Positions 16,726 to 24,991 of a stretch of 40,650 nt of DNA are shown here, piece by piece (positions within the stretch are counted from its first letter, which is position 1; each line of letters begins with the position of its first letter). The notes under the pieces were generated by a model, which saw only the letters and a list, made by a program, of their open reading frames with translations, made no database searches and had not been told where the DNA came from. A program made the position numbers and the translations under genes. Source of the DNA: Candidatus Hydrothermales bacterium. GTDB taxonomy: Bacteria; Hydrothermota; Hydrothermia; Hydrothermales; JAJRUZ01. The stretch spans positions 130,543 through 171,192 of the forward strand of contig JBCNVI010000001.1 of NCBI GenBank assembly GCA_039630235.1. The letters are read 5' to 3'.

Positions 16726-18006
16726 TTATAATTTTCTTAAAATAGAAGAAAACATAAAATCTGAGTCAAAGTCAAAACCTTTGCAAAAAAAATATTTACC
16801 ATTTTTAAAGGAGTCTGAAAGCTCGGGTTCTACTAATTCAAAATCAAATTTTTTAAGTGCCCTTTCTATCTGATTCTCATTTTCCTCCTTTGTTATAGTG
16901 CAAGTTATATAAAATAAGTAACCACCTTTTTTAAGAGATCTATAAGCATTTTCAATAAGTCTTTTTTGGAGCTTCACAAGTTCTCTAATTTTCTCTTGGT
17001 TCATTCTTATTAGAATTTCTGGCTTTTTTCTTATTGTACCAAGTCCAGAACAGGGTGCATCAATTATTACAAGATCAAAAAAAGCTTTTGGAAAAAACAA
17101 AGTTGCATCCGTGTTCAAAACATAACCATTTATTTTATATTTTTTAAAATTTTCTTTTAAAAGGTGTGCTCTACCCTTTCTAAGTTCAGTTGCTAAAATT
17201 TTTAAATCATTTTTTAAGATAAAACTAAGATATAGGCTTTTTCCACCTGGGGCTGCTGTCATATCCCAAACAGAAATTCCCCTATCAAAAGCTTTATAAT
17301 GCATTACACTCTGAGAGGAAAAATCCTGAACATAATAGAGACTTTCATCCAACCCTACCTCCCAGGGATGATAGAAACTTTTGTACGCATAAGGGGGGAA
17401 ACTAAGCCTCGCTAAGTAAAAGCCCTTTTTAAAATACTCTTCCTCAATTTTACTCCTTATAGCCTCCTCGTCTTTTTCAAAATATACTCGAAAATAAAAA
17501 GGAGAATCCGAATGGAACCATCTGCAAAAACTCTCGGTAAAGCTATCCCCAAAATCTCTTTTTAATTTTTTGTAAATCCATTTCGGTATAGAGTAATTTA
17601 TCCAATCTTCTTTAAACTGTGGAACCCCTTTTCTTAGAACGTTACGCAAAATTCCGTTTATAAGTTTTGAGGCAGGGAAATTGAATCTTTTTGTAATTTC
17701 TGTCCAAGAATCACAAACAGCGTATGGTTTTCTTTTTAATATCAAAAGTTCAGTAAGAGAGGCTCTCAATATAGTTCTAACATTGGGGTCAAGCTTTGAA
17801 AAATTCTTTCGATAAAATAACTTTATAATGTGATCAATATATACAAGATTCTTTATTGTTTCAAAACAGATCTTTTGCAGAAATTTTCTTTTCCTTATAT
17901 CAAGATTTCTTGAATAGTAAATAATAAGAGGAGATAAAAATTTATCTTCCTCTAACACTTTCTCTAAAATTTTATAAGCCAAGACTCTTTCTTCAGTTAT
18001 ACTCAA
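16726..18006 (-). CDS. rsmB: 16S rRNA (cytosine-C5)-methyltransferase RsmB
   Basis: RsmB methylates C967 of 16S rRNA (E. coli numbering). Residues 1-130 form the NusB-like RNA-binding domain (AYKILEKVLEE, RASLTELLIL, INGILRNVLRKG). The methyltransferase domain has YVQDFSSQ (225-232) and motif I DMTAAPGGKS (248-257). Of the two family cysteines, C319 lies in DAPCSGLGTIRKKPEI and the nucleophile C369 in YITCTITKEENE. The 426-residue length is normal. It overlaps lipB by 14 bases and the AIR-synthase-like gene follows at once, so the three form an operon. Confidence 0.95.
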   Translation of the reverse strand: MSITEERVLAYKILEKVLEEDKFLSPLIIYYSRNLDIRKRKFLQKICFETIKNLVYIDHIIKLFYRKNFSKLDPNVRTILRASLTELLILKRKPYAVCDSWTEITKRFNFPASKLINGILRNVLRKGVPQFKEDWINYSIPKWIYKKLKRDFGDSFTESFCRWFHSDSPFYFRVYFEKDEEAIRSKIEEEYFKKGFYLARLSFPPYAYKSFYHPWEVGLDESLYYVQDFSSQSVMHYKAFDRGISVWDMTAAPGGKSLYLSFILKNDLKILATELRKGRAHLLKENFKKYKINGYVLNTDATLFFPKAFFDLVIIDAPCSGLGTIRKKPEILIRMNQEKIRELVKLQKRLIENAYRSLKKGGYLFYITCTITKEENENQIERALKKFDFELVEPELSDSFKNGKYFFCKGFDFDSDFMFSSILRKL

Positions 18007-18628
18007 AGACTTCTTTGAATTTTTCTATAAATAAAGGGGTTACTTCTTCTAGGTTAATTTCTCTATTTAGTTCTTTAGATAAATCGGTCATCTCAACATC
18101 AAGTCCACAGGGTCTTATCAGTTTGAAATATGAAAGATCCATGTTTATATTAAAGGCAAGACCGTGAAAAGTTACACCTTTTTTTACGGCAACACCAATT
18201 GAGGCAATTTTTTTTTCTTTAACAAAAACTCCAATGTTATTATTTAATCTCTCAGCTTCTATTTTATATTCTTTTAGAGTTCTCATAACAACTTCTTCTA
18301 AATTGTAAACAAATTTTTTTATACCTATAAGAGCATCAACAAGTTTTATAATTGGATAGGCTACGAGTTGCCCTGGACCATGAAAAGTGATATCACCTCC
18401 CCTTTCCACGTGGTAAAGCATAATCCCCTTTGCTTTGAGGAGACTTTCATCTACAAGAAGATTTCTTTTATTTCCTCTTGCTCCAGTAGTATAAACAGGA
18501 AAGTGTTCACACAGAATAAGCGTATCTCCTATAATATCCTTACTTCTTTTTTCAACTAACACCTTTTGAAAATTCCAAATTTCTTTATATTCTCTCATCC
18601 CTAAGTTAAAGATTTCAATTTTTTTCAT
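17993..18628 (-). CDS. lipB: Octanoyl-[ACP]:protein N-octanoyltransferase
   Basis: LipB moves octanoate from ACP to the lipoyl domains of 2-oxoacid dehydrogenases and GcvH. The signature RGGDITFHGPGQLVAYPII is at residues 76-94. The acyl-thioester residues are K140 (KEKKIASIGVAVKKG) and C174 (IRPCGLDVEMTDL). FHGLAFNINMDL is also conserved. The 211-residue length is normal. lipA is not in the window. It is the first gene of the lipB-rsmB-AIR unit and diverges from the M14 peptidase gene, with a symmetric -10 box midway between them. Confidence 0.95.
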   Translation of the reverse strand: MKKIEIFNLGMREYKEIWNFQKVLVEKRSKDIIGDTLILCEHFPVYTTGARGNKRNLLVDESLLKAKGIMLYHVERGGDITFHGPGQLVAYPIIKLVDALIGIKKFVYNLEEVVMRTLKEYKIEAERLNNNIGVFVKEKKIASIGVAVKKGVTFHGLAFNINMDLSYFKLIRPCGLDVEMTDLSKELNREINLEEVTPLFIEKFKEVFEYN

Positions 18629-18673
18629 AGCAATAAATATTTTAGTTAAGTTTTACTTTCCTTTTAAAGTTTA

Positions 18674-18681
18674 ATTATAAT
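18674..18681. promoter_or_regulatory. Palindromic bidirectional -10 box (lipB / M14 peptidase)
   Basis: ATTATAAT is its own reverse complement and gives TATAAT on both strands. It lies about 45 bases from the lipB ATG (18628) and 44 bases from the carboxypeptidase ATG (18726), so one sequence could fire in both directions. The -35 regions are weak. Confidence 0.55.
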
Positions 18682-18725
18682 ATCAAAGTGAGGTTAGAGT
18701 CCTAAATTTAAAACCTAAAAATATT

Positions 18726-20990
18726 ATGTTGGGTTTCATCCTTTCCCTTTTTATTTACACAGAGACTCTCTCAATTTTACAAATATTTATCCCTTCAGAA
18801 GATATAATACCTTCTCTTTATAGAGAGGGACTTCAGGAAATAAAAAGGTATTATAGGGAAGAGGGAATCCTAGAAGGTGTCTGTGAAAGGAGAATTTTTG
18901 AATTTCTCGAAAAAAATAAAATCCGCTACATAACAAAGATTTCTGATCTTGAGCATGACTTTAAGACCAAAATGCAGAATAAGATAAACTTTGGACCCTA
19001 CTATACCTATCAAGAAGCAGTTAATGAGTTAAATAAAATTCATACTACTTTTCCTAATCTTACGTCACCCCCTATAAGCCTTGGGCTGTCGTGGGAGGGA
19101 AGAAATATTTATGCTATGAAAATCTCAGACAATCCTAGTCAAAACGAGAACGAACCCGTGGTTCTCTTAACAGGTGTTCATCATGCAAGAGAACCTATAA
19201 GCTGTTCAATTGTACTTGAATTTGCAAAATATTTACTTACAAGGTACGGAACCGATCCAGATGCAACATGGCTTTTAAATAATAGAGAGCTGTGGATTGT
19301 TCCTGTTGTTAACCCCGATGGATATGTCTACAACGAAAGCTCTTCTTCGGGAATGTGGAGAAAAAATAGAAGAAATAATGGCGATGGATCCTTTGGTGTT
19401 GACCTAAACAGAAATTATGGATACATGTGGGGATACGACAATTACGGCTCTTCAGGCACTCCATCTTCTGAAATTTATAGGGGCCCTTCTCCCTTTTCAG
19501 AGCCTGAAACGCAGGCAATCAGAGCTTTATGTAATCAAGTTAAACCTGTAATTGCTCTAAATTATCACTCCTACTCAAATCTTCTGCTTTATCCTTGGGA
19601 TTATGCTGACATTTATACGCCGGATAATAATCTTTACAGGGCGATGAGCGAGGAAATGACTATAAAAAATGGTTATGAATATGGAACAGGCTGGGAACTT
19701 TTGTATAACGCTAATGGAACATCAGATGATTGGATGTATGGAGAACAAAATGAAAAACCAAAAATTTTAGCCTTTACTCCAGAGGTAGGTGAGGCTTTTT
19801 GGCAACCAGATACTAACATAATAAAGGATCAAATAGACGAAAATCTACCTATGAACATGTTTGCTCTCAAAGCTGCAGGTCACTATGTAATAATCGACTC
19901 CATTTACTTTGTTGATCAAAATGGTTCAACTCATATTGATCCAGGGGATACATTAAGTCTTACTCTTTGGTTAAAAAACTTAGGGGTTAACGGAAACTTA
20001 ACAGATGTTAAATTAATTTTAAAATCTGGGGGCTTGTGTGCTTATGTTATAGACACTTTAATAGATTTTCCTGATATTCCTGCTTTTCCAGGTAATTCTG
20101 TATGTAATACGTTACCACTTAGAGCTATTATTCATAGCTCTTTTCCGGATACATCAGCTATTCCTTTTCTACTTAAAATACAGGGTAATCCTTTTTATTC
20201 AAGAACCGAAAGCTTTTTCATAGAAAATAGGCGTTCCCAGGTAATTTTTGAAGACGGTTTTGAAACAGGACTTTCCAATTGGGTTGAGGAAGGATCAAGT
20301 ACTCCTTGGGAGAGAACAAATTCTACTCGCCGCTCTGGCTATTACTCGCTTACCGATAGTCCTAACTCTAATTATTCTAATTATCAAGACACCTGGATAA
20401 GAACTAAAAATGCCATTTATCTTAGTTCAAATTTAGATTCATTTAAACTCGTATTCTGGACTAAATATAACACTGAAAATAGCTATGATTTTGTTTATGT
20501 GGAGGTTTCCACTAATAATTTAACTTGGCATAAATTGGCTTCATTTACAGGAATACGAAACAGTTGGAGAAAAGAAACGTTTGACCTCACTCCCTATAAG
20601 GGACAAAGTGTTTATATAAGATTTAGATTACAAACAGATCAATCTGTAGTTAAAGATGGAATTTATATAGATGATGTGAAAGTTTTTGGATATAAAAAAC
20701 CTTACTTTGCAGTATGTGAGGTAACTAAAATTTCTGAAAGGGGAAGTGATGTCTTAAGAGAAAGTGTATATCCTGGAATAAAAAACTTAAATAGCTTCCT
20801 TTTGAAGTCGAAGATTGACAATGTTTACAAAATAGAGTTTTATGATGCTTCAGGAAAAAAGATTAAAAAAGAAAGAGTATTTTTGAAAGAGGGTGAAGAG
20901 TACTACTTTAAACCGAAGGTAAAAGGTCTTTATTTTTATATTATTGAAACAAAGCATTTTAGAAAAACTGGTAAATTCATTGTTAACTAA
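18726..20990 (+). CDS. Secreted M14-family zinc carboxypeptidase with C-terminal sorting domain
   Basis: A 754-residue exported metallocarboxypeptidase. Residues 1-22 are a hydrophobic signal. The M14 domain (about 90-375) has zinc ligands H153 and E156 (HHAREP) and H281 (ALNYHSYS), substrate-binding NPDGY (196-200), DLNRNYGY, and the catalytic Glu in FTPEVGEAFW. A beta-rich MAM/jelly-roll-like module follows, with DGFETGLSNW near 485 and YIDDVKVFG near 645. The end (about 690-754) reads YKIEFYDASGKKIKK then KGLYFYIIETKHFRK, the Por/type IX secretion sorting-tail pattern. It probably degrades extracellular peptides at the cell surface. Transcription is divergent from lipB, and an exported unknown gene converges on it with no gap. 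Confidence 0.92.
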   Translation: MLGFILSLFIYTETLSILQIFIPSEDIIPSLYREGLQEIKRYYREEGILEGVCERRIFEFLEKNKIRYITKISDLEHDFKTKMQNKINFGPYYTYQEAVNELNKIHTTFPNLTSPPISLGLSWEGRNIYAMKISDNPSQNENEPVVLLTGVHHAREPISCSIVLEFAKYLLTRYGTDPDATWLLNNRELWIVPVVNPDGYVYNESSSSGMWRKNRRNNGDGSFGVDLNRNYGYMWGYDNYGSSGTPSSEIYRGPSPFSEPETQAIRALCNQVKPVIALNYHSYSNLLLYPWDYADIYTPDNNLYRAMSEEMTIKNGYEYGTGWELLYNANGTSDDWMYGEQNEKPKILAFTPEVGEAFWQPDTNIIKDQIDENLPMNMFALKAAGHYVIIDSIYFVDQNGSTHIDPGDTLSLTLWLKNLGVNGNLTDVKLILKSGGLCAYVIDTLIDFPDIPAFPGNSVCNTLPLRAIIHSSFPDTSAIPFLLKIQGNPFYSRTESFFIENRRSQVIFEDGFETGLSNWVEEGSSTPWERTNSTRRSGYYSLTDSPNSNYSNYQDTWIRTKNAIYLSSNLDSFKLVFWTKYNTENSYDFVYVEVSTNNLTWHKLASFTGIRNSWRKETFDLTPYKGQSVYIRFRLQTDQSVVKDGIYIDDVKVFGYKKPYFAVCEVTKISERGSDVLRESVYPGIKNLNSFLLKSKIDNVYKIEFYDASGKKIKKERVFLKEGEEYYFKPKVKGLYFYIIETKHFRKTGKFIVN

Positions 20991-21377
20991 TCATTCATAT
21001 GGAACTTTTATGTAATAGATAACTTTTTCAAATCTCTTTTTTTCTAAATTGTATGTGAACTCAACTTTTATCCCTCTTAGCACTAAATCTTGTAAATCAA
21101 TGAAATAGACTATTATGATCTCTTTGTTATCTTCTGTAAGAAAGGCAGAATAGTAACTTATTTTTACATCTTTTTTTTCTATGGACAACAAGTTAAGAAT
21201 TCTGGTAAAAATATGATAATTTTTCTCAATTTTTTTAGTTAGTCTCTTAATCATCGTGGGATTTTCATACTTAACTAGATTAGATCTAAAAAACCCCTCT
21301 TTTATAACAAATTTATCAAAATCGTCAGATCTAAAAAGAAAAATCAAGATGGCTAAAAAAGTAAAGAATTCTTTCAT
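20991..21377 (-). CDS. Small exported protein of unknown function
   Basis: About 128 residues. It begins with a signal-like helix (KEFFTFLAILIFLFRS), then a lysine-rich helical part (PTMIKRLTKKIEKNYHIF) and a strand-rich end (KISYYSAFL, KEIIIVYFIDL, GIKVEFTYNL, KVIYYIKVPYE). The second half resembles a small beta-sheet domain such as the NTF2 or DUF-type folds, but I recognise no family. I use the ATG at 21377. A TTG one codon earlier is also in frame. A TATAAT box ends seven bases before this ATG, so the message is probably leaderless. The stop abuts the stop of the carboxypeptidase gene. Confidence 0.65.
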   Translation of the reverse strand: MKEFFTFLAILIFLFRSDDFDKFVIKEGFFRSNLVKYENPTMIKRLTKKIEKNYHIFTRILNLLSIEKKDVKISYYSAFLTEDNKEIIIVYFIDLQDLVLRGIKVEFTYNLEKKRFEKVIYYIKVPYE

Positions 21378-21384
21378 CAAATAA

Positions 21385-21392
21385 ATTATAAT
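21385..21392. promoter_or_regulatory. Palindromic bidirectional -10 box (21377 minus / 21399 plus)
   Basis: ATTATAAT lies in the 21-base gap between two divergent genes. The plus-strand TATAAT (21387-21392) ends six bases before the ATG at 21399. The minus-strand TATAAT (21390-21385) ends seven bases before the ATG at 21377. Both mRNAs would then start at or next to their ATG. Confidence 0.6.
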
Positions 21393-21398
21393 AAGGAG

Positions 21399-22547
21399 AT
21401 GAAAGTGAATAAAACGTATGATGTAATAGTAATAGGAGCAGGGCCAGCAGGAAGTTTCTCTTCATATAAGCTCGCAGAAAAGGGAATAAAAACACTTTTA
21501 ATTGAGAAAAAAAGAATAATAGGTGAACCTGTTCAATGTGGTGAAGGACTATCAGAATATGCACTGGAAGAAAACAAAATAAAAAAGGAGGAAATTTTCA
21601 TAGATAGAAAAATAAAAGGATCTAAAACCTTTACTCCTTCTGGATTTTATCTTAAATTCCCAATAGAGGGCTATCTTATCAAAAGAAACAAATTTGACCA
21701 ATACCTTGCTGAAATTTCAGTTGAAAAGGGTACAGAATTAAAAAAAGATGAAACTGTCCTATGTGTCAATAAAATAGATAATTACTTTAAAGTGATTTCT
21801 AACAAAGATGAGTATTATAGTAGATTTGTTATTTTGGCAACTGGTACTCATAAAGGAATAAGGGGGATTAATTACCCTAAGTTTAAAGAGATTATTGCAA
21901 TTGAGTTTAGGTTCAAAAAAAACGATTTAGATGATGAGTACCTCCATTTTCATTTTGGTAACGATTTTAAGCCCTTTTATGGATGGGTTTTCTTTCATAA
22001 CGACGAAACCGGAATTGGTTCGGGCTTTTATGGAAGAAGAAATAACCTAAGATCCTTAGAAAAGTTAATGAGTCATTATAAATTTAACAAGTTAGAAAAG
22101 ATTAAAGTAGTAGCAGGGAAGATTCCTTTTTCAAGACCGCCCTTTCCTAGTGATCCTGAAGGACTTCTAAGGGTTGGAGATTCAATTGGTGCAGTTCATC
22201 CTTTTACAGCCGGCGGAGTACATGGTGCTCTTACAACTGGAAGAATAGCAGCTGAAACTATTATAAAATTTTTTGAATCAAAAAATTTAAATTATTTTTA
22301 TTACAGTCAATTAAAAGAGATTCCGATATTTAGAAAAAAACTTTGGAATAGACAAAAGAGACTTTTTTCAAAAAATTCGAAAGAGTGGGATGAAATTGGA
22401 AGACTCATGAACAGAAGAATTTATAAAGAAATTCCTTGGCTAAGAGTATTTTTTTACCTATTTTTTAAACCATTTTCTATATTTAATCTTTTGTTTTTCT
22501 TGAATTTGCAAAGAGAGTTTAAAATCACGGAAAATTATTCCTACTAA
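21399..22547 (+). CDS. Geranylgeranyl reductase-like FAD-dependent oxidoreductase
   Basis: A 382-residue flavoprotein of the GGR/PHBH superfamily. The Rossmann motif GAGPAGS is at residues 13-19, followed by LLIEKKRIIGEPVQCGEGL; the CGEGL cysteine region is typical of archaeal digeranylgeranyl-glycerophospholipid reductases and their bacterial relatives. FVILATGTH is the middle FAD motif. The third FAD motif is RVGDSIGAVHPFTAGGVHGALTTGR. FYGWVFF resembles the substrate-side YxWxFP motif. It likely saturates isoprenoid chains of quinones or lipids, which is inference. Two starts compete: the ATG at 21399, which suits a leaderless mRNA, and a GTG at 21405 with AAGGAG six bases upstream. A barrel-protein gene follows 15 bases later. 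Confidence 0.85.
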   Translation: MKVNKTYDVIVIGAGPAGSFSSYKLAEKGIKTLLIEKKRIIGEPVQCGEGLSEYALEENKIKKEEIFIDRKIKGSKTFTPSGFYLKFPIEGYLIKRNKFDQYLAEISVEKGTELKKDETVLCVNKIDNYFKVISNKDEYYSRFVILATGTHKGIRGINYPKFKEIIAIEFRFKKNDLDDEYLHFHFGNDFKPFYGWVFFHNDETGIGSGFYGRRNNLRSLEKLMSHYKFNKLEKIKVVAGKIPFSRPPFPSDPEGLLRVGDSIGAVHPFTAGGVHGALTTGRIAAETIIKFFESKNLNYFYYSQLKEIPIFRKKLWNRQKRLFSKNSKEWDEIGRLMNRRIYKEIPWLRVFFYLFFKPFSIFNLLFFLNLQREFKITENYSY

Positions 22548-22562
22548 AAAGGGAGTTGCACT

Positions 22563-23639
22563 ATGATTTTCTATCTTCTGTTTTTTTATATTTATAAGAC
22601 ACCTATTTTCCCTGACTCTCTGTTTGAACTTGGAAAAAAAACTATTTCAGAGTCTTTAGAAAAGGATTATATAAAAGAATACAAAGATAGCATCGAGATT
22701 TTTTTTGAAAATTTTGTGATCGAAAATGAAAACTTCTGGGTTGAGGGATCTGTTTATATAAAGAAAAATAAAATTAAGAGTTTCAAAACTATAACGGGCT
22801 ACTCAAAAAAAGGAATTGATGAAGCTATAAAAAAATTTTGTGAAAACGTTTTAATATACCTCAAATCCATATTTTTTGAACCTCCCGAAGTAATTGAGAT
22901 AAAAAATGATTTAGTCAAAATAAAAAACGGTTTCTTAGAAGGAGTAAAAGAAAACGAAATTTTTATATACGGCGAGTCAACTAACCCCTCTGGATACCTA
23001 AAAGTTAAAAACGTTTATCCCAATGAGTCAATCTGTAAACTTTTAATTAAAAATAGAAAACCTGAAAAGGGAGAAAAATTAGTAAAAATAAAAAGTATAC
23101 CCTATATATACACTATTTACCTATCCACTGGAGTATCATTAATAAAGGCTAAAAAAGGAGGCTACGGGGTAGAGAAAAACATAAAGGATGGCTCAATCCT
23201 ACTTTATGGTCTTGGCTTTAGATTAAAAATTCAAGAACCCCTCTCTTTATTCTACTTCAATCCAGGAATATTTTTTTATACTTCAAATTATTTAGAATCA
23301 CAAAAACTATCTATTACAGGCAATTATATTTTAAACAATTTATTTAAACTTGGCTTTTCACTTGATTTTCTCCTGGTTTGGCAACCAGAAAGAAACGGCA
23401 AAGAAGTGAGGGCCCTAGACTACCTTATATCACCATCCATTACTTATGAAAAAGAATTCAAAAATATTAGCGTATCAGTTAAAGCAGAATATTTCCTTGG
23501 AAGAGTCTTAAGAAATTTCTCGTATGAAGTAAGGGGGGGAGACACCTTAGTATCTGATATAGACCTAACATATAGGGAAATTAATCCAAAGGGAATAAAC
23601 TTCGAATTTTTAGTGGGGTTTAACCTAAAAAGACCTTAA
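22563..23639 (+). CDS. Exported beta-barrel-like protein of unknown function
   Basis: 358 residues. A short hydrophobic leader (MIFYLLFFYIYK) is followed by an N-terminal domain of about 130 residues with helix and strand (ISESLEKDY, EGSVYIKKNKIKSF). A small beta domain comes next (VIEIKNDLVKIKNGFLEG, NPSGYLKVKNVYP). The C-terminal half has amphipathic strands such as IYLSTGVSLI, ILLYGLGFRLKI, LSLFYFNPGIFFYT, ISVSVKAEYFLG and INFEFLVGFNLKRP, fitting an outer-membrane barrel. I recognise no family. A GGGAG Shine-Dalgarno (22551-22555) supports the ATG. It sits between the GGR-like gene and ahcY in the same direction. Confidence 0.72.
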   Translation: MIFYLLFFYIYKTPIFPDSLFELGKKTISESLEKDYIKEYKDSIEIFFENFVIENENFWVEGSVYIKKNKIKSFKTITGYSKKGIDEAIKKFCENVLIYLKSIFFEPPEVIEIKNDLVKIKNGFLEGVKENEIFIYGESTNPSGYLKVKNVYPNESICKLLIKNRKPEKGEKLVKIKSIPYIYTIYLSTGVSLIKAKKGGYGVEKNIKDGSILLYGLGFRLKIQEPLSLFYFNPGIFFYTSNYLESQKLSITGNYILNNLFKLGFSLDFLLVWQPERNGKEVRALDYLISPSITYEKEFKNISVSVKAEYFLGRVLRNFSYEVRGGDTLVSDIDLTYREINPKGINFEFLVGFNLKRP

Positions 23640-23659
23640 TCAATTAAGGAGGAATAAAA

Positions 23660-24889
23660 ATGCTACAGGAAGGTTTAAACAAAATACATTGGGCTGAAAG
23701 AAACATGCCAGTTTTATTGAGTATTAGGGAAAGATTCAAAAAAGAGAAAGTTTTAAATGGTATTAAAATTTCAGCCTGTTTACATGTTACACCTGAAACT
23801 GCAGCACTAGTTATTACACTAAAAGAAGGAGGCGCAATCGTTTATCTCTGTGCCTCAAACCCTCTTTCTACAAAAGATGACGTAGCTATGGCTCTAAGAG
23901 AAGAATACGGAATCGAAGTTTTTGCAAGATATGGAGCCACAAGGGAAGAGTATTACAGTCACATTGAAAAGGCATTAACTATTAATCCTGATATAACCTT
24001 AGATGATGGAGCAGATCTAACCTCTTATCTCCACCAAAATTTTGATAGATTCGGTAAAAACGTAAAAGGTGGAACAGAGGAAACAACAACTGGAGTGATT
24101 AGGCTGAAGAGTATGGAAAAAAATAACGTTTTAAGATACCCGATAATTGCAGTTAATGACTCTAAAACCAAGTATCTTTTTGATAATAGGTACGGAACAG
24201 GACAAAGTACTATAGATGGAATATTAAGAGCAACAAATATTTTAATTGCCGGGAAAAACTTTGTAGTTTGCGGTTACGGATGGTGCGGTAAGGGTGTAGC
24301 AATAAGAGCAAGAGGATTAGGGGCAAAAGTTATCGTTACAGAGGTTGATCCTATTAAGGCACTTGAAGCTAAAATGGACGGTTTTGATGTTATGAAAATA
24401 GAAGAGGCTGCAAAAATCGGTGACATTTTTGTAACAGTTACAGGGAATAAAAACGTAATTGATATAGATCATATTAAAAAAATGAAAGATGGTGCAATCT
24501 TAGCAAATTCAGGCCATTTTAACGTAGAGATAAATGTATCGAAATTAAGGGAAATTGCAAAGAAAGTTGAGAAAGTGAGAGAAAATGTTGAAAAGTTTGT
24601 TCTCGAGGATAACAGAGAAATATTCTTGCTTGCAGAGGGTCGCCTTGTCAATTTGGTTGCAGCAGAAGGCCACCCCCCTGATGTTATGGACATGAGTTTT
24701 TCAAACCAGGCTCTTGCCTGTGAATTTATAATCAAGAACTTCGAGAAATTAGAAAAGAAAGTTTACACTCTTCCGGAGGAGATAGATAGAGAAATTGCAA
24801 GGATAAAACTTAAGACAATGGGAGTTGAAATTGATGAACTAACAGAAGAACAGGAAAAATATCTTAAATCCTGGGAAGAAGGGACTTGA
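23660..24889 (+). CDS. ahcY: Adenosylhomocysteinase (S-adenosylhomocysteine hydrolase)
   Basis: Hydrolyses S-adenosylhomocysteine to adenosine and homocysteine with bound NAD. The 409 residues match the short thermophile form (Thermotoga and archaeal type), shorter than the animal or proteobacterial enzyme. Active-site blocks are H42 in LHVTPETA, D116 in LDDGADL, EETTTGV at 140-146, and K171, D175 and N176 in [12 protein letters not shown]. The NAD-binding loop is CGYGWCGKG (204-212). SGHFNVEI is the late conserved segment. The C-terminus lacks the KxxxYRY tail of long enzymes. A perfect AAGGAGG Shine-Dalgarno (23646-23652) precedes the ATG. It probably follows the barrel-protein gene in one transcript. 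Confidence 0.96.
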   Translation: MLQEGLNKIHWAERNMPVLLSIRERFKKEKVLNGIKISACLHVTPETAALVITLKEGGAIVYLCASNPLSTKDDVAMALREEYGIEVFARYGATREEYYSHIEKALTINPDITLDDGADLTSYLHQNFDRFGKNVKGGTEETTTGVIRLKSMEKNNVLRYPIIAVNDSKTKYLFDNRYGTGQSTIDGILRATNILIAGKNFVVCGYGWCGKGVAIRARGLGAKVIVTEVDPIKALEAKMDGFDVMKIEEAAKIGDIFVTVTGNKNVIDIDHIKKMKDGAILANSGHFNVEINVSKLREIAKKVEKVRENVEKFVLEDNREIFLLAEGRLVNLVAAEGHPPDVMDMSFSNQALACEFIIKNFEKLEKKVYTLPEEIDREIARIKLKTMGVEIDELTEEQEKYLKSWEEGT

Positions 24890-24955
24890 TTTAAAAAAAT
24901 TATCATATGTAGTAGATAAAGAAAAAACTCGGACAAATTAGATTGTTTAGATTTA

Positions 24956-24976
24956 TATAGGGTTCAAATCCCTATA
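24956..24976 (+). promoter_or_regulatory. Perfect 7-bp inverted repeat overlapping the putative nrdJ -10 box
   Basis: TATAGGG and CCCTATA flank a 7-base spacer TTCAAAT. The right arm leads directly into TATAAA (24973-24978), which is 13 bases from the nrdJ ATG and a good -10 candidate. The element could be an operator. It also looks like a tRNA T-arm, but no tRNA can be folded around it. Just upstream ACAA-N6-TTGT (24933-24946) is a second small inverted repeat. Confidence 0.4.
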
Positions 24977-24991
24977 AAATTTTTGCTAAGA

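Noticed and set aside
24890-24990. tRNA gene around GGTTCAAATCCC
   Set aside because: The T-arm is perfect, but the sequence after it has no matching 5' acceptor strand and the possible anticodon loop is the wrong size. It is better explained as an inverted repeat at the nrdJ promoter.
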